DNA of 64,000 nucleotides from DASPJL01 sp035628645 (lineage in GTDB: Bacteria > Bacteroidota > Bacteroidia > Cytophagales > Cyclobacteriaceae). How positions within the stretch are numbered: the first letter of the stretch is position 1; each line of letters begins with the position of its first letter. Both the position numbers and the translations under genes were made by a program. The stretch spans positions 1 to 64,000 of the forward strand of contig DASPJL010000129.1 of NCBI GenBank assembly GCA_035628645.1, read 5' to 3'. The notes below the pieces were generated by a model. The model searched no databases, was not told the origin of the DNA, and was given only the letters and a program-made list of their open reading frames with translations. Below are positions 43,701-52,781 of the stretch, piece after piece.

Positions 43701-44717
43701 TTATACAATGTTCACCTCCGCTACTATGTCGATCCCAAACTTTTCCCTCACTGACTTTTGGACTTCTGCGGATAGATGCTGAATTTCCTTTCCATTTGCA
43801 TTACCATAATTAACCAAGACGAGTGCCTGGTTTTTATGAACACCGGTCTCTCCTACTCTTTTACCTTTCCAGCCGGCTTGTTCTATCAGCCATCCGGCGG
43901 GAACTTTGATCCAACCTGGTAAGGTAGGATAACCGGGAATAGTTGGATAGGTTTCTTTTAAAGTATTGTATTTTACTTCTTGTATTTCAGGGTTTTTGAA
44001 GAAACTTCCAGCATTTCCTATAACCTCCGGATCGGGTAATTTACTTTTTCTGATAAAAATTACTGCATCGCTTATTGCTTTAATAGATAACTCTTTAATA
44101 CCCATAGCTTCAATGGTATCTTTTATAGCTCCATAAGAAACATTGAAGGTATGCTTTTTCTGTAATCGGAAGGTCACACTTATTATTATATACTTTCCTT
44201 TTAATTCGTGTTTGAATACGCTTTGTCTATAACCAAATTGACAATCGTCATTTCTAAACGATTTTATTTCTCCTGTAGCAATGTCCATTGCTTCCAGGCC
44301 TTCCAACACTTCTTTTATCTCTACACCGTATGCGCCAATATTTTGCATTGGTGCGGCGCCTACTGTTCCGGGTATTAAGGATAGATTTTCTATTCCGCCC
44401 AATCCATTCTCTATACAATACAAAACAAACTGATGCCAGTTTTCTCCCGCACCGGCTTTGATCCATACTTCGCTCTCATCTTCTTTTACTTTTTCAAGTC
44501 CTTTAATACCCATCTTAACAACCAATCCTTCAAAATCCTTTGTAAAAAGGATATTACTGCCCCCTCCAAGTATCAATACAGGGTTATTTTTATAAAGATC
44601 TGAAATAATGAGCTCTCGTAACTGTTGCGGGGATTGGACTTCAGTAAAATATCTGGCACTGGCTTTAATCCCGAATGTATTGTAGTCTTTTAATGAAATA
44701 TCTGATTGAATCTGCAT
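43701..44717 (-). CDS. murB: UDP-N-acetylenolpyruvoylglucosamine reductase
   Basis: MurB makes UDP-MurNAc from the enolpyruvyl precursor with NADPH and FAD in the cytoplasm. I take the ATG at 44717 (338 residues); the frame extends five codons to a TTG. Motifs seen: YNTFGIKASA at the start, LGGGSNILFT (FAD), GLGGIENLSLIPGTVGAAPMQN (FAD/active site) and GNAGSFFKNP with the catalytic Ser. This length and set match the MurB of Gram-negative bacteria. It stands alone; the long spacer upstream has no gene. Confidence 0.95.
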   Translation of the reverse strand: MQIQSDISLKDYNTFGIKASARYFTEVQSPQQLRELIISDLYKNNPVLILGGGSNILFTKDFEGLVVKMGIKGLEKVKEDESEVWIKAGAGENWHQFVLYCIENGLGGIENLSLIPGTVGAAPMQNIGAYGVEIKEVLEGLEAMDIATGEIKSFRNDDCQFGYRQSVFKHELKGKYIIISVTFRLQKKHTFNVSYGAIKDTIEAMGIKELSIKAISDAVIFIRKSKLPDPEVIGNAGSFFKNPEIQEVKYNTLKETYPTIPGYPTLPGWIKVPAGWLIEQAGWKGKRVGETGVHKNQALVLVNYGNANGKEIQHLSAEVQKSVREKFGIDIVAEVNIV

Positions 44718-45399
44718 CTCTTGATAAAGCAACGAATAAGGTTGTAAAGATAATTATAAGTATCTACCCCTCTAATTTTCTAAAAATAATTCATCCGTTT
44801 TAAACTTTTACCTCAAAGATTGCCCCTTCTTACATATGAAAAATGCAATATTCTTAACCTTTTAGGCTTCAAATCTTTTCAAATAATCAAAATGTTACAT
44901 TTTTTTTACCTGATTTTATTCTACCCTTCATACTTACAATCCAATACTTCAAAAATCTAATTCTTAAACAAAAAGTAGGCTTTATTCATTTAAAATCCAC
45001 TTTTAATGCTATCAATTTCGATTCTCCTACTCTTAAATTCTTATTGTATCCTTCTAAAATCTAATTCTATGACTAATAAATGAGCTACTTTTCTACATTT
45101 TTAAAAGAATAAGCTACATAGAAAACCATTTTATGGGTTTTAAACTTTTAATAATATAATTTCATATTACTTTTATCCCATAATTATATTATAAAAGGAA
45201 AATTTACTGTTTTAATAGGAATTTTAGCAACCAGCCCTCCGGCTAAAGTCCCATTAAACGAACGAATTTAAATCCTCTCTCCCTGAGAGAGGACTTTTAC
45301 TAACATAATTGAATAAATGAGTTATAAAACAGGTGATGAAAAGGCAAATATTTTAAAAGGAAAGAATTAAATAAATCACTAAACTAAGGAAAGAAGAAT
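44718..45399. other. 680-bp AT-rich spacer
   Basis: No frame is credible. It contains, at 45273-45293, a 9-bp hairpin (TCCTCTCTC, loop CCT, GAGAGAGGA) and just before it a segment (45224-45250) with the palindrome AGCC...GGCT. The rest is very AT-rich. Confidence 0.5.
45273..45293. other. 9-bp hairpin in spacer
   Basis: TCCTCTCTC at 45273-45281 pairs with GAGAGAGGA at 45285-45293 around a three-base loop, followed by CTTTTAC. It could be an intrinsic terminator or part of a repeated element; the segment just before (CCAGCCCTCCGGCTAAAG) has GC-rich palindromes unlike the surrounding AT-rich DNA. Confidence 0.5.
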
Positions 45400-46146
45400 A
45401 TGAAGCAAAAATATAAGTTTAACTTAAGGATAGAGGAGATCCCTGTATTAGGTGGATTCGTAAAAAACAGTTTTGTAAGAGATCAACAAGACTTTTTAGA
45501 ATATTCTCCTGACTTTAATGCTACATACTTAAAAAAATATGTCAGCAAGCTTGAAGCTGTAGAATCCTTAATTAATCCGATTAAACTCACCAAAGAGCTA
45601 AGTGTAATCACTGAAAGGATATACTCAAACCTGGTGGGATTAAGACCACTTTTAAATAGACTTGAAGGATATGCTAACAGAGCATCGGGAAACTTAACCA
45701 TTGCGCCAAAAGATTTTGGAATAAAAGAAGTAAGAGCAAAGATTACAAGTAGAAACGTAGAGGCTACTTTAAACAATTTAAAGATCTTACTGGAAAATGT
45801 GGATAATAACTTTGAAGCTTTAAAAACCAAAGGATATTCCGAAGATGCCCGGAAAGAGATCGGGAACCTTCAAAAAGCAATTAAAGATGATAATCTTGCT
45901 CAAAATGTAAAAATGGATGAGCGCGAAAATCATGTAAGGACAAACATTGTAGTGCTGAACGAATTGTGGGAGCAGATCACAGACATCATGGATAGCGGAA
46001 AAAGGATATACAAATCTGTGGACTCGGTCAAGGCTAAAGACTATACCATCACAGCGCTAAAGAAAAGGCTGAGCCAGGAAGGTAAAAGAAAAAATATAGA
46101 GAAAAATGAGGAGAGTGCTATAAATAAAGGGGCGGAAGCGGCGTAG
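45400..46146 (+). CDS. Helical hypothetical protein (248 aa)
   Basis: I recognise no family. There is no signal peptide or membrane helix; the chain is almost wholly predicted helical, with two long coiled stretches (about 90-165 and 195-240). It opens with MKQKYKFNLRIEEIPVLGGF and ends in a Lys/Glu-rich tail. It has an excellent terminator (46161-46211). Such helical cytoplasmic proteins can be structural or adhesin-like, but no function can be assigned. It could be a component of a cytoplasmic filament or phage-tail-like system, without support here. Confidence 0.75.
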   Translation: MKQKYKFNLRIEEIPVLGGFVKNSFVRDQQDFLEYSPDFNATYLKKYVSKLEAVESLINPIKLTKELSVITERIYSNLVGLRPLLNRLEGYANRASGNLTIAPKDFGIKEVRAKITSRNVEATLNNLKILLENVDNNFEALKTKGYSEDARKEIGNLQKAIKDDNLAQNVKMDERENHVRTNIVVLNELWEQITDIMDSGKRIYKSVDSVKAKDYTITALKKRLSQEGKRKNIEKNEESAINKGAEAA

Positions 46147-46160
46147 GAGGATAAGTTAAC

Positions 46161-46217
46161 AGTTAACGCTTTATATACTATTAGGAAGTGAAAGAGCATA
46201 AAGCGTTAACTTTTTTA
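46161..46217 (+). terminator. Intrinsic terminator
   Basis: A perfect 14-bp stem: 46161-46174 (AGTTAACGCTTTAT) with 46198-46211, loop 23 bases, then six T. It directly follows the 248-aa gene. Confidence 0.88.
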
Positions 46218-46346
46218 GTTGGAAGTGGGAAGTGAATCTGAGATTAGATAAACAGAAAATAAATAAATAACAATATCATCGAGGAGCCGGATTAGGTTCT
46301 GAGGATTACTAAATTTAAAACCAATCTATGCAAAAACTTTACAAAT

Positions 46347-46607
46347 ATGAAGAGCTTAAGGTCTTACCCCGATTCTAATTTTTCCAATGAGGAAATAGAG
46401 TTTGATTCCTCTAAATTTTCTACTTTTTATTATTCATTTATAACAATATTTATAAATGCAGTAAAACATTTAAAGGGAATTAAATTTTCATTCGTAGAAA
46501 GCAAACAGTTGCTTACTACAGTTTTTTCAACGCATATATTTATAAAGACATTCACTTATATGATCGGATTGATATGGTTATTAATAATTATAATCACCAT
46601 CTTTTAA
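46347..46607 (+). CDS. Small membrane-end protein (86 aa)
   Basis: The product is basic/aromatic, with a C-terminal hydrophobic segment (FTYMIGLIWLLIIIITIF, the last 18 residues) that should be a single membrane anchor. There is no N-terminal signal, so it may be tail-anchored, and no family is known. A strong terminator follows after 90 bases. It may be a real small membrane protein. Confidence 0.5.
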   Translation: MKSLRSYPDSNFSNEEIEFDSSKFSTFYYSFITIFINAVKHLKGIKFSFVESKQLLTTVFSTHIFIKTFTYMIGLIWLLIIIITIF

Positions 46608-46698
46608 ATCTATTATATAAAAGCTTGAAGATTATTTTACGATTAGAGTTTTTTTCTTTCATTGTTGTTTATTGATGATCCCGTAGTTGAGTTAAAAT

Positions 46699-46746
46699 TA
46701 CCCTTGTAACATTAAGTATTTCTAGTGCTTACAAGGGTATTTTTTT
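46699..46746 (+). terminator. Intrinsic terminator
   Basis: TACCCTTGTAA at 46699-46709 pairs with TTACAAGGGTA at 46729-46739 (11 bp), followed by a T-run. The loop has a further inner pairing (TAAGTA / TGCTTA region). Confidence 0.85.
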
Positions 46747-46850
46747 AACCTTTTCAGTTTACCGAGTTATATAATAAGCAGAAATACAAGCAGTAAAGAC
46801 AAAACAGTATAATAAAAATTCACAATTATTAATACAGACCTATCCAACGT

Positions 46851-47339
46851 ATGGAATTCTTTTTCAGAGAACTTACCAAAGCAGATCTACCATTCCAGGA
46901 AGAAATGCTTTATCAATCTATTTATGTACCTGAAGATAAAGATGTTTATCCAAAAGATATTATTTACAATCCTTTAATATTTAAGTACCTGAAAAATTGG
47001 GGACGCGAAGGAGATTTTGGATTGATAGCTGAGTCAACGGAAAACCATGAACTGTTGGGTGCTGCATGGTACAGGTTTTTTTCTGAAAATGATAAAGCTT
47101 TTGGTTATGTAGATTCGTCTACCCCTGAATTATCCATTGCCGTACTCTATGAACATAGAAATAAAGGCATAGGAACCAAATTGATGATCAATTTGATTAA
47201 TCATGCTAAAAATGTCGGCATAAAACAGCTAAGCTTGTCCGTAATTCCTGAAAATACCGCCGTTAACTTATACAAAAGACTCGGATTTGAAACCGTAAAT
47301 TCAGCACTTCCACATCTGGTTATGAAGCTTGATCTGTAA
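46851..47339 (+). CDS. GNAT-family N-acetyltransferase
   Basis: A 162-residue acetyltransferase. Motif A is LSIAVLYEHRNKGIGTKLM (about 94-112) with the acetyl-CoA-binding R103-x-x-G106-x-G108. The final part NLYKRLGFETVNSALPHL is the usual C-terminal GNAT strand and helix. It should acetylate a small molecule or protein N-terminus; the substrate is unknown. It is cytoplasmic and stands alone, with the terminator of the preceding gene upstream. Confidence 0.88.
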   Translation: MEFFFRELTKADLPFQEEMLYQSIYVPEDKDVYPKDIIYNPLIFKYLKNWGREGDFGLIAESTENHELLGAAWYRFFSENDKAFGYVDSSTPELSIAVLYEHRNKGIGTKLMINLINHAKNVGIKQLSLSVIPENTAVNLYKRLGFETVNSALPHLVMKLDL

Positions 47340-47427
47340 ATAGTCAGAATTGGGATTAATAGGATGAATGGACAATAAGGATTATCCGTCCGATAAAGCA
47401 CTTTTAAAAAACCTTAGAGAGGTAAAG

Positions 47428-48531
47428 TTATATTTCGGCGGTAGCTTTTCTGTTTACTTTACCGGTAGCCGTTTCTATGAAGGAATTAATGAATCTTATT
47501 TCCTTAGGAATCTCATAGGAAGAAAGATTGGCTTTTAAGACACTAAAAGTCAAAGATTTTTCTTCTTCCGAAAGTGTTTCTCCTTCTATAAAAAGGGTAA
47601 CTTGTTCTCCAAGCCTTTCATCTGGTGTTCCAAAAATGAAAAATCTGCGACTCAAACCCAGTCTTAGAAAAGTATCATCTAACAAAGCCTCTATTTTTTC
47701 CGGTAAAATCTTCACGCCGCCTGAATTTATTACATTATCCAGACGACCTAAAAACCTAAATCTGTTCCTTTCCAACAACTCCACTAAGTCGTTAGTAACA
47801 ATGGTTTCATTAAGCGTAACAGGAGATTTAACAGTAAGGCAACCACGGGAATCAATACCTAATTCTACCTCATCCAAAGCCTGGAAATAGTCATCGGCAT
47901 CCGGGCCATTTAACTTTTGAAGAGCAATGTGTGATAATGTTTCTGTCATTCCATAGGTGAGGTATACAGGAACTGTAATGTTATTTATTTTTGACTGGAG
48001 GCTAGCGCTTACAGGTGCTCCGCCAACGATTATACATTTGAATTTGTTTAATAGAACTTCATTCTCAGGAAGACAGTCAAGAACTTTTTCCATCTGCAAC
48101 GGAACCCACGCTGTAAAGTCAAAATTATCAGATGCAGAAAGGGTTTCAAGGGGATTGGAAGAAGGTTCTATAATCCTCATTTTCATTCCAGTAACCAAGC
48201 TTCTCACCATCATCATTATCCCGGCGATATATTTGGTATTTAAACAAACCAAGGCAGAATAGCCGGGAAGTAAATTAAGGGCCTTGGCAGATGCTAAAGC
48301 ACTATAGGTCAATTGAGCACGTGAAACAGTAATTACTTTAGGTACACCGGTGGAACCGGAAGTCTGCAAGTCAAAAACTTCTTTTCCTGATAACCAATCT
48401 CGGATAAATGATAAAGTGTTTTGATAATAAGTGTTCAGGTTATCGCCTAAAAAAGAAGAAGATAGAATATTCGAAAAGGAAATTCTTTTTCCTGGAATAT
48501 CAATAAAATCACATTTTTTATTACCTGACAT
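47428..48531 (-). CDS. menE: o-Succinylbenzoate-CoA ligase-like (MenE)
   Basis: A 367-residue AMP-forming ligase. The phosphate loop is TSGSTGVPK (57-65); TYGMTETLSHIA and the C-terminal catalytic lysine Lys358 (TATGKVNRKA) are present. It is shorter than general acyl-CoA ligases because the N-terminal part is trimmed, as in Bacteroidota MenE. The setting next to menB, menD and menF supports action on o-succinylbenzoate in menaquinone synthesis. It starts 393 bases after the menB stop, with a small plus-strand frame in between, so it may be transcribed separately. Confidence 0.88.
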   Translation of the reverse strand: MSGNKKCDFIDIPGKRISFSNILSSSFLGDNLNTYYQNTLSFIRDWLSGKEVFDLQTSGSTGVPKVITVSRAQLTYSALASAKALNLLPGYSALVCLNTKYIAGIMMMVRSLVTGMKMRIIEPSSNPLETLSASDNFDFTAWVPLQMEKVLDCLPENEVLLNKFKCIIVGGAPVSASLQSKINNITVPVYLTYGMTETLSHIALQKLNGPDADDYFQALDEVELGIDSRGCLTVKSPVTLNETIVTNDLVELLERNRFRFLGRLDNVINSGGVKILPEKIEALLDDTFLRLGLSRRFFIFGTPDERLGEQVTLFIEGETLSEEEKSLTFSVLKANLSSYEIPKEIRFINSFIETATGKVNRKATAEI

Positions 48532-48650
48532 TTTTACATTTGTATAAAATACATAGTTTTATCCTCTCTAAATCAGCGATTAAATATTTACTACCCTATT
48601 CTTTAAATATTTACTTATGGAAAATAAATTTAAAATAACCAGCAAACGAA

Positions 48651-48821
48651 ATGTCGATTTTAAGAAACAGTTTTTCAAGAATATTTCAAATTAGTTTAAT
48701 AATTAGCTTAACGGTTTACATTCACTTCTCTATTGTTCAATCTTTAATGACAGTAGATACTGCGACGAAGAAAACTACACCTGCAAAAGCAACTAATTTA
48801 TTAGAAGAGAAAAGAAAATAA
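48651..48821 (+). CDS. Possible small exported peptide (56 aa)
   Basis: An ATG frame of 56 codons with a hydrophobic N-terminal half (LIISLTVYIHFSIVQSL) and a Thr/Lys/Ala polar tail, so it could be a secreted or anchored small peptide. It is in the menB-menE spacer, on the opposite strand. The codons look fair, but no terminator or family supports it. A second frame (ATG at 48617, 25 codons) overlaps and is less convincing. Confidence 0.3.
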   Translation: MSILRNSFSRIFQISLIISLTVYIHFSIVQSLMTVDTATKKTTPAKATNLLEEKRK

Positions 48822-48832
48822 GATAGAAGAGG

Positions 48833-48906
48833 GAAGTTGAAAGCAGGAAGTTGGAAGTAAGATATTTAAGACTCATGATCTCCCCACTTCCCACTTTCAT
48901 CTTCCT
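48833..48906. other. Imperfect inverted repeat downstream of menB
   Basis: Left part (around 48838-48857, GAAGTTGAAAGCAGGAAG) pairs with the right part (around 48886-48906, CTTCCCACTTTCATCTTCC) imperfectly. It ends 19 bases from the menB stop. It may end the men transcript before menE. The same GGAAGTTGGAAG vocabulary is found at 15573-15620 and 46217-46235. Confidence 0.5.
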
Positions 48907-48924
48907 ACTCAGAAAAAGATACCA

Positions 48925-49749
48925 CTACGGAAATTTAGGGAACTTAGAGAAATCCGGCGTTCTCTTCTCAATAAAAGCATCCTTACCTTCTTTCGCTTCT
49001 TCACTTAAATAGTATAATAAAGTAGCATTTCCTGCCAATTCCTGGATCCCTGCTTGTCCATCCAGTTCCGCATTAAAAGAAGACTTTAACATTCTAAGTG
49101 CGATAGGACTTTTCATTAAGATTTTTTTGCACCATTCTACCGTCACGTCTTCCAACTGCTCCAAAGGCACAACCTTGTTTATTAAACCCATGTCCAAGGC
49201 TTCTTTGGCATCATATTGGTCGCACAGAAACCATATTTCCCTTGCTTTCTTCTGTCCCACAATTCGGGCAAGATAACTTGCACCAAACCCGCCGTCAAAA
49301 CTTCCTACTTTAGGGCCTGTTTGTCCAAAGCGGGCGTTTTCCGCAGCAATGGTAAGGTCGCACACCACATGAAGCACATGCCCCCCTCCTACGGCCCATC
49401 CTGCCACCATTGCAATAACCGGCTTCGGTATGGATCGGATTTGTTTTTGAAGGTCAAGCACGTTTAACCTAGGTACCTGATCCGTACCTACATATCCTCC
49501 ATGCCCTCTAACACTCTGGTCGCCACCACTGCAAAAAGCTTTTCCGCCTTCGCCGGTAAGAATAACCACACCTACATTAGGATTCTGACGTGCAAGCTCC
49601 ATAGCATCACTCATTTCTGATACAGTAAGCGGAGTAAAAGCATTGTGAACCTGCGGCCTGTTTATAGAGATCTTTGCAATGCCTTCATAATAGGTAAAGA
49701 GAATCTCTTTGTATTCCTTTAAAGTTGTCCAGTTTCGTTGATTTGACAT
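48925..49749 (-). CDS. menB: 1,4-Dihydroxy-2-naphthoyl-CoA synthase
   Basis: MenB closes the second ring of menaquinone by a Dieckmann-type reaction on o-succinylbenzoyl-CoA. The 274 residues have the crotonase fold with AFCSGGDQSVRG (oxyanion and MenB-specific SGGDQ), VAGWAVGGGHVLHVVCDLTI and FGQTGPKVGSFDGGFG. It follows menD by 27 bases on the same strand. It is cytoplasmic; the start ATG fits. Confidence 0.96.
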   Translation of the reverse strand: MSNQRNWTTLKEYKEILFTYYEGIAKISINRPQVHNAFTPLTVSEMSDAMELARQNPNVGVVILTGEGGKAFCSGGDQSVRGHGGYVGTDQVPRLNVLDLQKQIRSIPKPVIAMVAGWAVGGGHVLHVVCDLTIAAENARFGQTGPKVGSFDGGFGASYLARIVGQKKAREIWFLCDQYDAKEALDMGLINKVVPLEQLEDVTVEWCKKILMKSPIALRMLKSSFNAELDGQAGIQELAGNATLLYYLSEEAKEGKDAFIEKRTPDFSKFPKFP

Positions 49750-49776
49750 AGTAATGAATATTTGACTGTAAATGTG

Positions 49777-51495
49777 TTAATTTCTGTTCTTGAAGAAACT
49801 TTTAAAATCGTTAAAAACTTGTCTGTTAATACTTTTATCTGTTTCAATCTCTAAAATTCTTCCTTTTTGCGATGGTTTAAAAAAGGTTTTGAGAGTAGAT
49901 TCCAATTCAACCCTTTCCCTACAAAAATAATAATCCAGATTGAAGTCCTTTGCAGTATTTTCTGCGGTTAATTTTTGAAAAGTTTCGAAGTATTCTTCCC
50001 TTTCAGGAAGGTCTGCAGGCCCATCAATCAATCGAAAGATGCCCCCGCCATGATTATTGAGTACTATAACCCTTAAGTTGGGAAGCGGATAGTTGTGCCA
50101 GAAAGCATTTCGGTCGTAGAAAAAAGCCATGTCGCCTGTTAAAAGGACAACAGGTTTATCTACGGTAAATGCAGTGCCCACGGCAGTACTTGAGCAGCCA
50201 TCAATTCCACTGGTACCTCTATTGGCGTAGACCGTAACTCTTCCTTTTCCTTTTAAACCGATATAATTGGCATATCGAACAGGCATACTATTGGATAAAT
50301 GCAGTAAACAATTTTCAGGTAATTCTTCGATTACATTTTTTACCGCTTCAAATTCAGAGAAGGCCTTAGTTGAGAAAAAGTCCTTCAAAACAACCGTTGC
50401 AGAAGCATTTTCTTTAAGCCACAAATCTTGATAGTTTCCGACCAATGGGTTATTAACAGCTTTCTTTTTAAGCGCAGTTAAAAGCGCATTGAAAAAAACG
50501 ACAGGCTTAAGCCTGATTATTTTTGTCACCGATTGAAAAGTATCCGGGTAAACGCCTGCTTCCTGTATGTGCCAATGTTCTTTTGGCTTGCACTTCCTCA
50601 AGAATAATTTAATGTTCTTTGAAATGACAGAATCACCGAATGTAATCAATAGATCAGGCTGCAATAACCTTAATTCGTCATCCTTTTTCCCTGTTAAAAA
50701 AACATCGGCAATGTTAATCACAGAATCAATGGAATGAAGATTGGAAAGGACATCGCCTATAATTGGAATATTTGTGGATTTGGTAAATGCATCAAGTAAT
50801 TGTTTGTCTTCTGCTTTCCACCAAGCCTGTCCTGAAACGATTAAAGCTTTATCGGTTGTTAATAAAGCATTCAAAAAACTTTCAACTTCAATCTCGGAAG
50901 GCTGAAGATTAAAACCCGATACAGAAACTACTTTTACCTGCTCCTCATATTTAATTTCCTCTTTACTAGTTGGATAAAGCGGTTCTCGCAAAGGAATATT
51001 AATGTGCACAGGCCCTTTAGGTTCTTCATTGGCAAGATTAATAGCCTCAGAAATTATCCTCTCCGAATACCATACAGCATCCTTATGATCAAAGTCAGAA
51101 GGAAGTTCATAACTTTTTTTGATGTGTCTGGAAAAGATCTCGTTCTGAAATATAGTTTGACCGTCCTGCTGGCCGATCCATTCTCTAGGCCTGTCAGCAG
51201 TAAGCACCAACAAAGGTATTTTTTGAAAATAGGCTTCGGCAATTGCAGGATAATAATTCAAAGCCGCGGAACCACTTGTGCAAATTAGCCCCACAGGTCT
51301 TTCTGAAGTCAACGCCATTCCCAATCCAATAAATGCTGCAGATCGTTCGTCAGGAATTACCTTGGTTTTTATTTCAGGATGTCGGGCAAAAGCCAACGTA
51401 AGCGGAGCGCTTCTTGATCCGGGAGAGATAATAATGTTTTTAACATCTTTCCTGGCAAAAATCTCTGCAATATTTATTATAGGTTGATAGATCAA
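49777..51495 (-). CDS. menD: SEPHCHC synthase (MenD)
   Basis: MenD is a thiamine-diphosphate enzyme that joins isochorismate and 2-oxoglutarate. The 572-residue sequence starts with the family motif VKNIIISPGSRSAPLTLAFA, has the GRTDQ-independent N-terminal fold, and carries the ThDP-metal site near TGDMAFFYDRNAFWH in the C-terminal domain. It is cytoplasmic. It stands between menF and menB; the gap to menF is 84 bases. Confidence 0.95.
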   Translation of the reverse strand: MIYQPIINIAEIFARKDVKNIIISPGSRSAPLTLAFARHPEIKTKVIPDERSAAFIGLGMALTSERPVGLICTSGSAALNYYPAIAEAYFQKIPLLVLTADRPREWIGQQDGQTIFQNEIFSRHIKKSYELPSDFDHKDAVWYSERIISEAINLANEEPKGPVHINIPLREPLYPTSKEEIKYEEQVKVVSVSGFNLQPSEIEVESFLNALLTTDKALIVSGQAWWKAEDKQLLDAFTKSTNIPIIGDVLSNLHSIDSVINIADVFLTGKKDDELRLLQPDLLITFGDSVISKNIKLFLRKCKPKEHWHIQEAGVYPDTFQSVTKIIRLKPVVFFNALLTALKKKAVNNPLVGNYQDLWLKENASATVVLKDFFSTKAFSEFEAVKNVIEELPENCLLHLSNSMPVRYANYIGLKGKGRVTVYANRGTSGIDGCSSTAVGTAFTVDKPVVLLTGDMAFFYDRNAFWHNYPLPNLRVIVLNNHGGGIFRLIDGPADLPEREEYFETFQKLTAENTAKDFNLDYYFCRERVELESTLKTFFKPSQKGRILEIETDKSINRQVFNDFKSFFKNRN

Positions 51496-51579
51496 AGTCT
51501 ATATTTTTAGCAAGGCAAAAATAGAAAAGCCAAAGGTATTATTCGTTACCTGTCAGATCAAATCCAATGTTTTATCAAA

Positions 51580-52779
51580 TTAATTTGACAGAACATTGAG
51601 TAAAGTCCCGAATTTCATCTCCGTTTCCAGCCACTCCTTTTCAGCATCCGAGTCTTCAGTAATTCCCACTCCGGCGAATAAGATTGCTTTTTGCCCTTCT
51701 ATTTTCATGCATCTAAGATTAACAAAAACGCCAATGGAATTATTGATGTTAACAGGGCCCAGATAACCGGCATACAATTCCCTGTCAAAGTTTTCCTGAG
51801 AAAGTATAAATTCAAAAGCGGGTTCATGAGGCATTCCACAAACTGCAGAAGTTGGATGAAGTAATTCCAGCATTTGAGTCCCCAATATCGGAAAATCCAC
51901 CTCTTCCATGTCTACCTTAAATTCTGTTTTAAGGTGTAAAAGTTTTCCTGCCGGAACTGTTTTAGGACCTTCTTCAATATATTCTCTTAAACGAATTTTC
52001 TTAAAGCAATTAATGATGTACCTACTTACAAATGCCTGTTCCTCAATTTCTTTCTGACTCCATAGAACATCTTTTAACCTGACATTTTCTTTGAATTGTT
52101 GTGTGCCTGCAAGAGAACAGGTACTAAATATATTATCCTTAATGCAGATTAAAGTTTCAGGAGAAGCACCCATCCAAACCCCTATTTCAGGAATGGATAC
52201 CAAAGAAGTAAAGGCATTGCCATTTTGTTGGGAAAGTTTTTCAAAAATGCTAATATGATCAACTTCTTCAGAGAAATTAATTTCCTTTCTACGCGATAAA
52301 ATAACCTTTTGAAAAGCCCCTTGATTAATTTCTTCCACAGCTCTTTCCACCCTGTTTTTAAATTCCAAGGTTTCGTTTCTTTTATTTTCTATGAGATAGA
52401 TATTGAATTGAATCCGCTTTTTTATGGCAGATAGTTCTTTATAAAAAAATTCAGTAAAGGTTTTTCCAAGTAATGTTTCGATTAAAGAATAATCAATAAA
52501 ATCATTTGATATATAAAATTTGGCTTTAATGAACAAAGATTTTTTCAATCCTCTATTCCGGAATTTATTGACAATAAATCCTGGCTCAAGTAATTCAATT
52601 TGGGGACTATCTAATTCTATTGTTTTTTCTCCAATAATCAGTTCCCACGCTGTCTGGTTAGGTAATTTCCAAATTGCTACGGGAAGATCCAGTTTTACGG
52701 AGGTATTGTATAAAGCCTGAAAAGTATCTCTAATAGAATATTTTATTGGAAGTTTTTCGCCACTTAAGTCAGTACTCAT
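51580..52779 (-). CDS. menF: Isochorismate synthase (MenF)
   Basis: A chorismate-using enzyme of 399 residues. Conserved stretches are FQKVILSRRKEI, WMGASPETLICI, STCSLAGTQQF, HPTSAVCGMPHEPAFEFIL and ELYAGYLGPV near the C-terminus, all in the anthranilate/isochorismate synthase fold. It opens the menaquinone pathway from chorismate. It follows the thioesterase gene by two bases, so the cluster is an operon (thioesterase, menF, menD, menB). Confidence 0.93.
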   Translation of the reverse strand: MSTDLSGEKLPIKYSIRDTFQALYNTSVKLDLPVAIWKLPNQTAWELIIGEKTIELDSPQIELLEPGFIVNKFRNRGLKKSLFIKAKFYISNDFIDYSLIETLLGKTFTEFFYKELSAIKKRIQFNIYLIENKRNETLEFKNRVERAVEEINQGAFQKVILSRRKEINFSEEVDHISIFEKLSQQNGNAFTSLVSIPEIGVWMGASPETLICIKDNIFSTCSLAGTQQFKENVRLKDVLWSQKEIEEQAFVSRYIINCFKKIRLREYIEEGPKTVPAGKLLHLKTEFKVDMEEVDFPILGTQMLELLHPTSAVCGMPHEPAFEFILSQENFDRELYAGYLGPVNINNSIGVFVNLRCMKIEGQKAILFAGVGITEDSDAEKEWLETEMKFGTLLNVLSN

Positions 52780-52781
52780 TT

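Larger units (their letters stand above)
48532..48924. other. Spacer between menB and menE
   Basis: It contains the possible 56-aa frame and the inverted repeat at 48833-48906. No further structure is seen. Confidence 0.4.
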
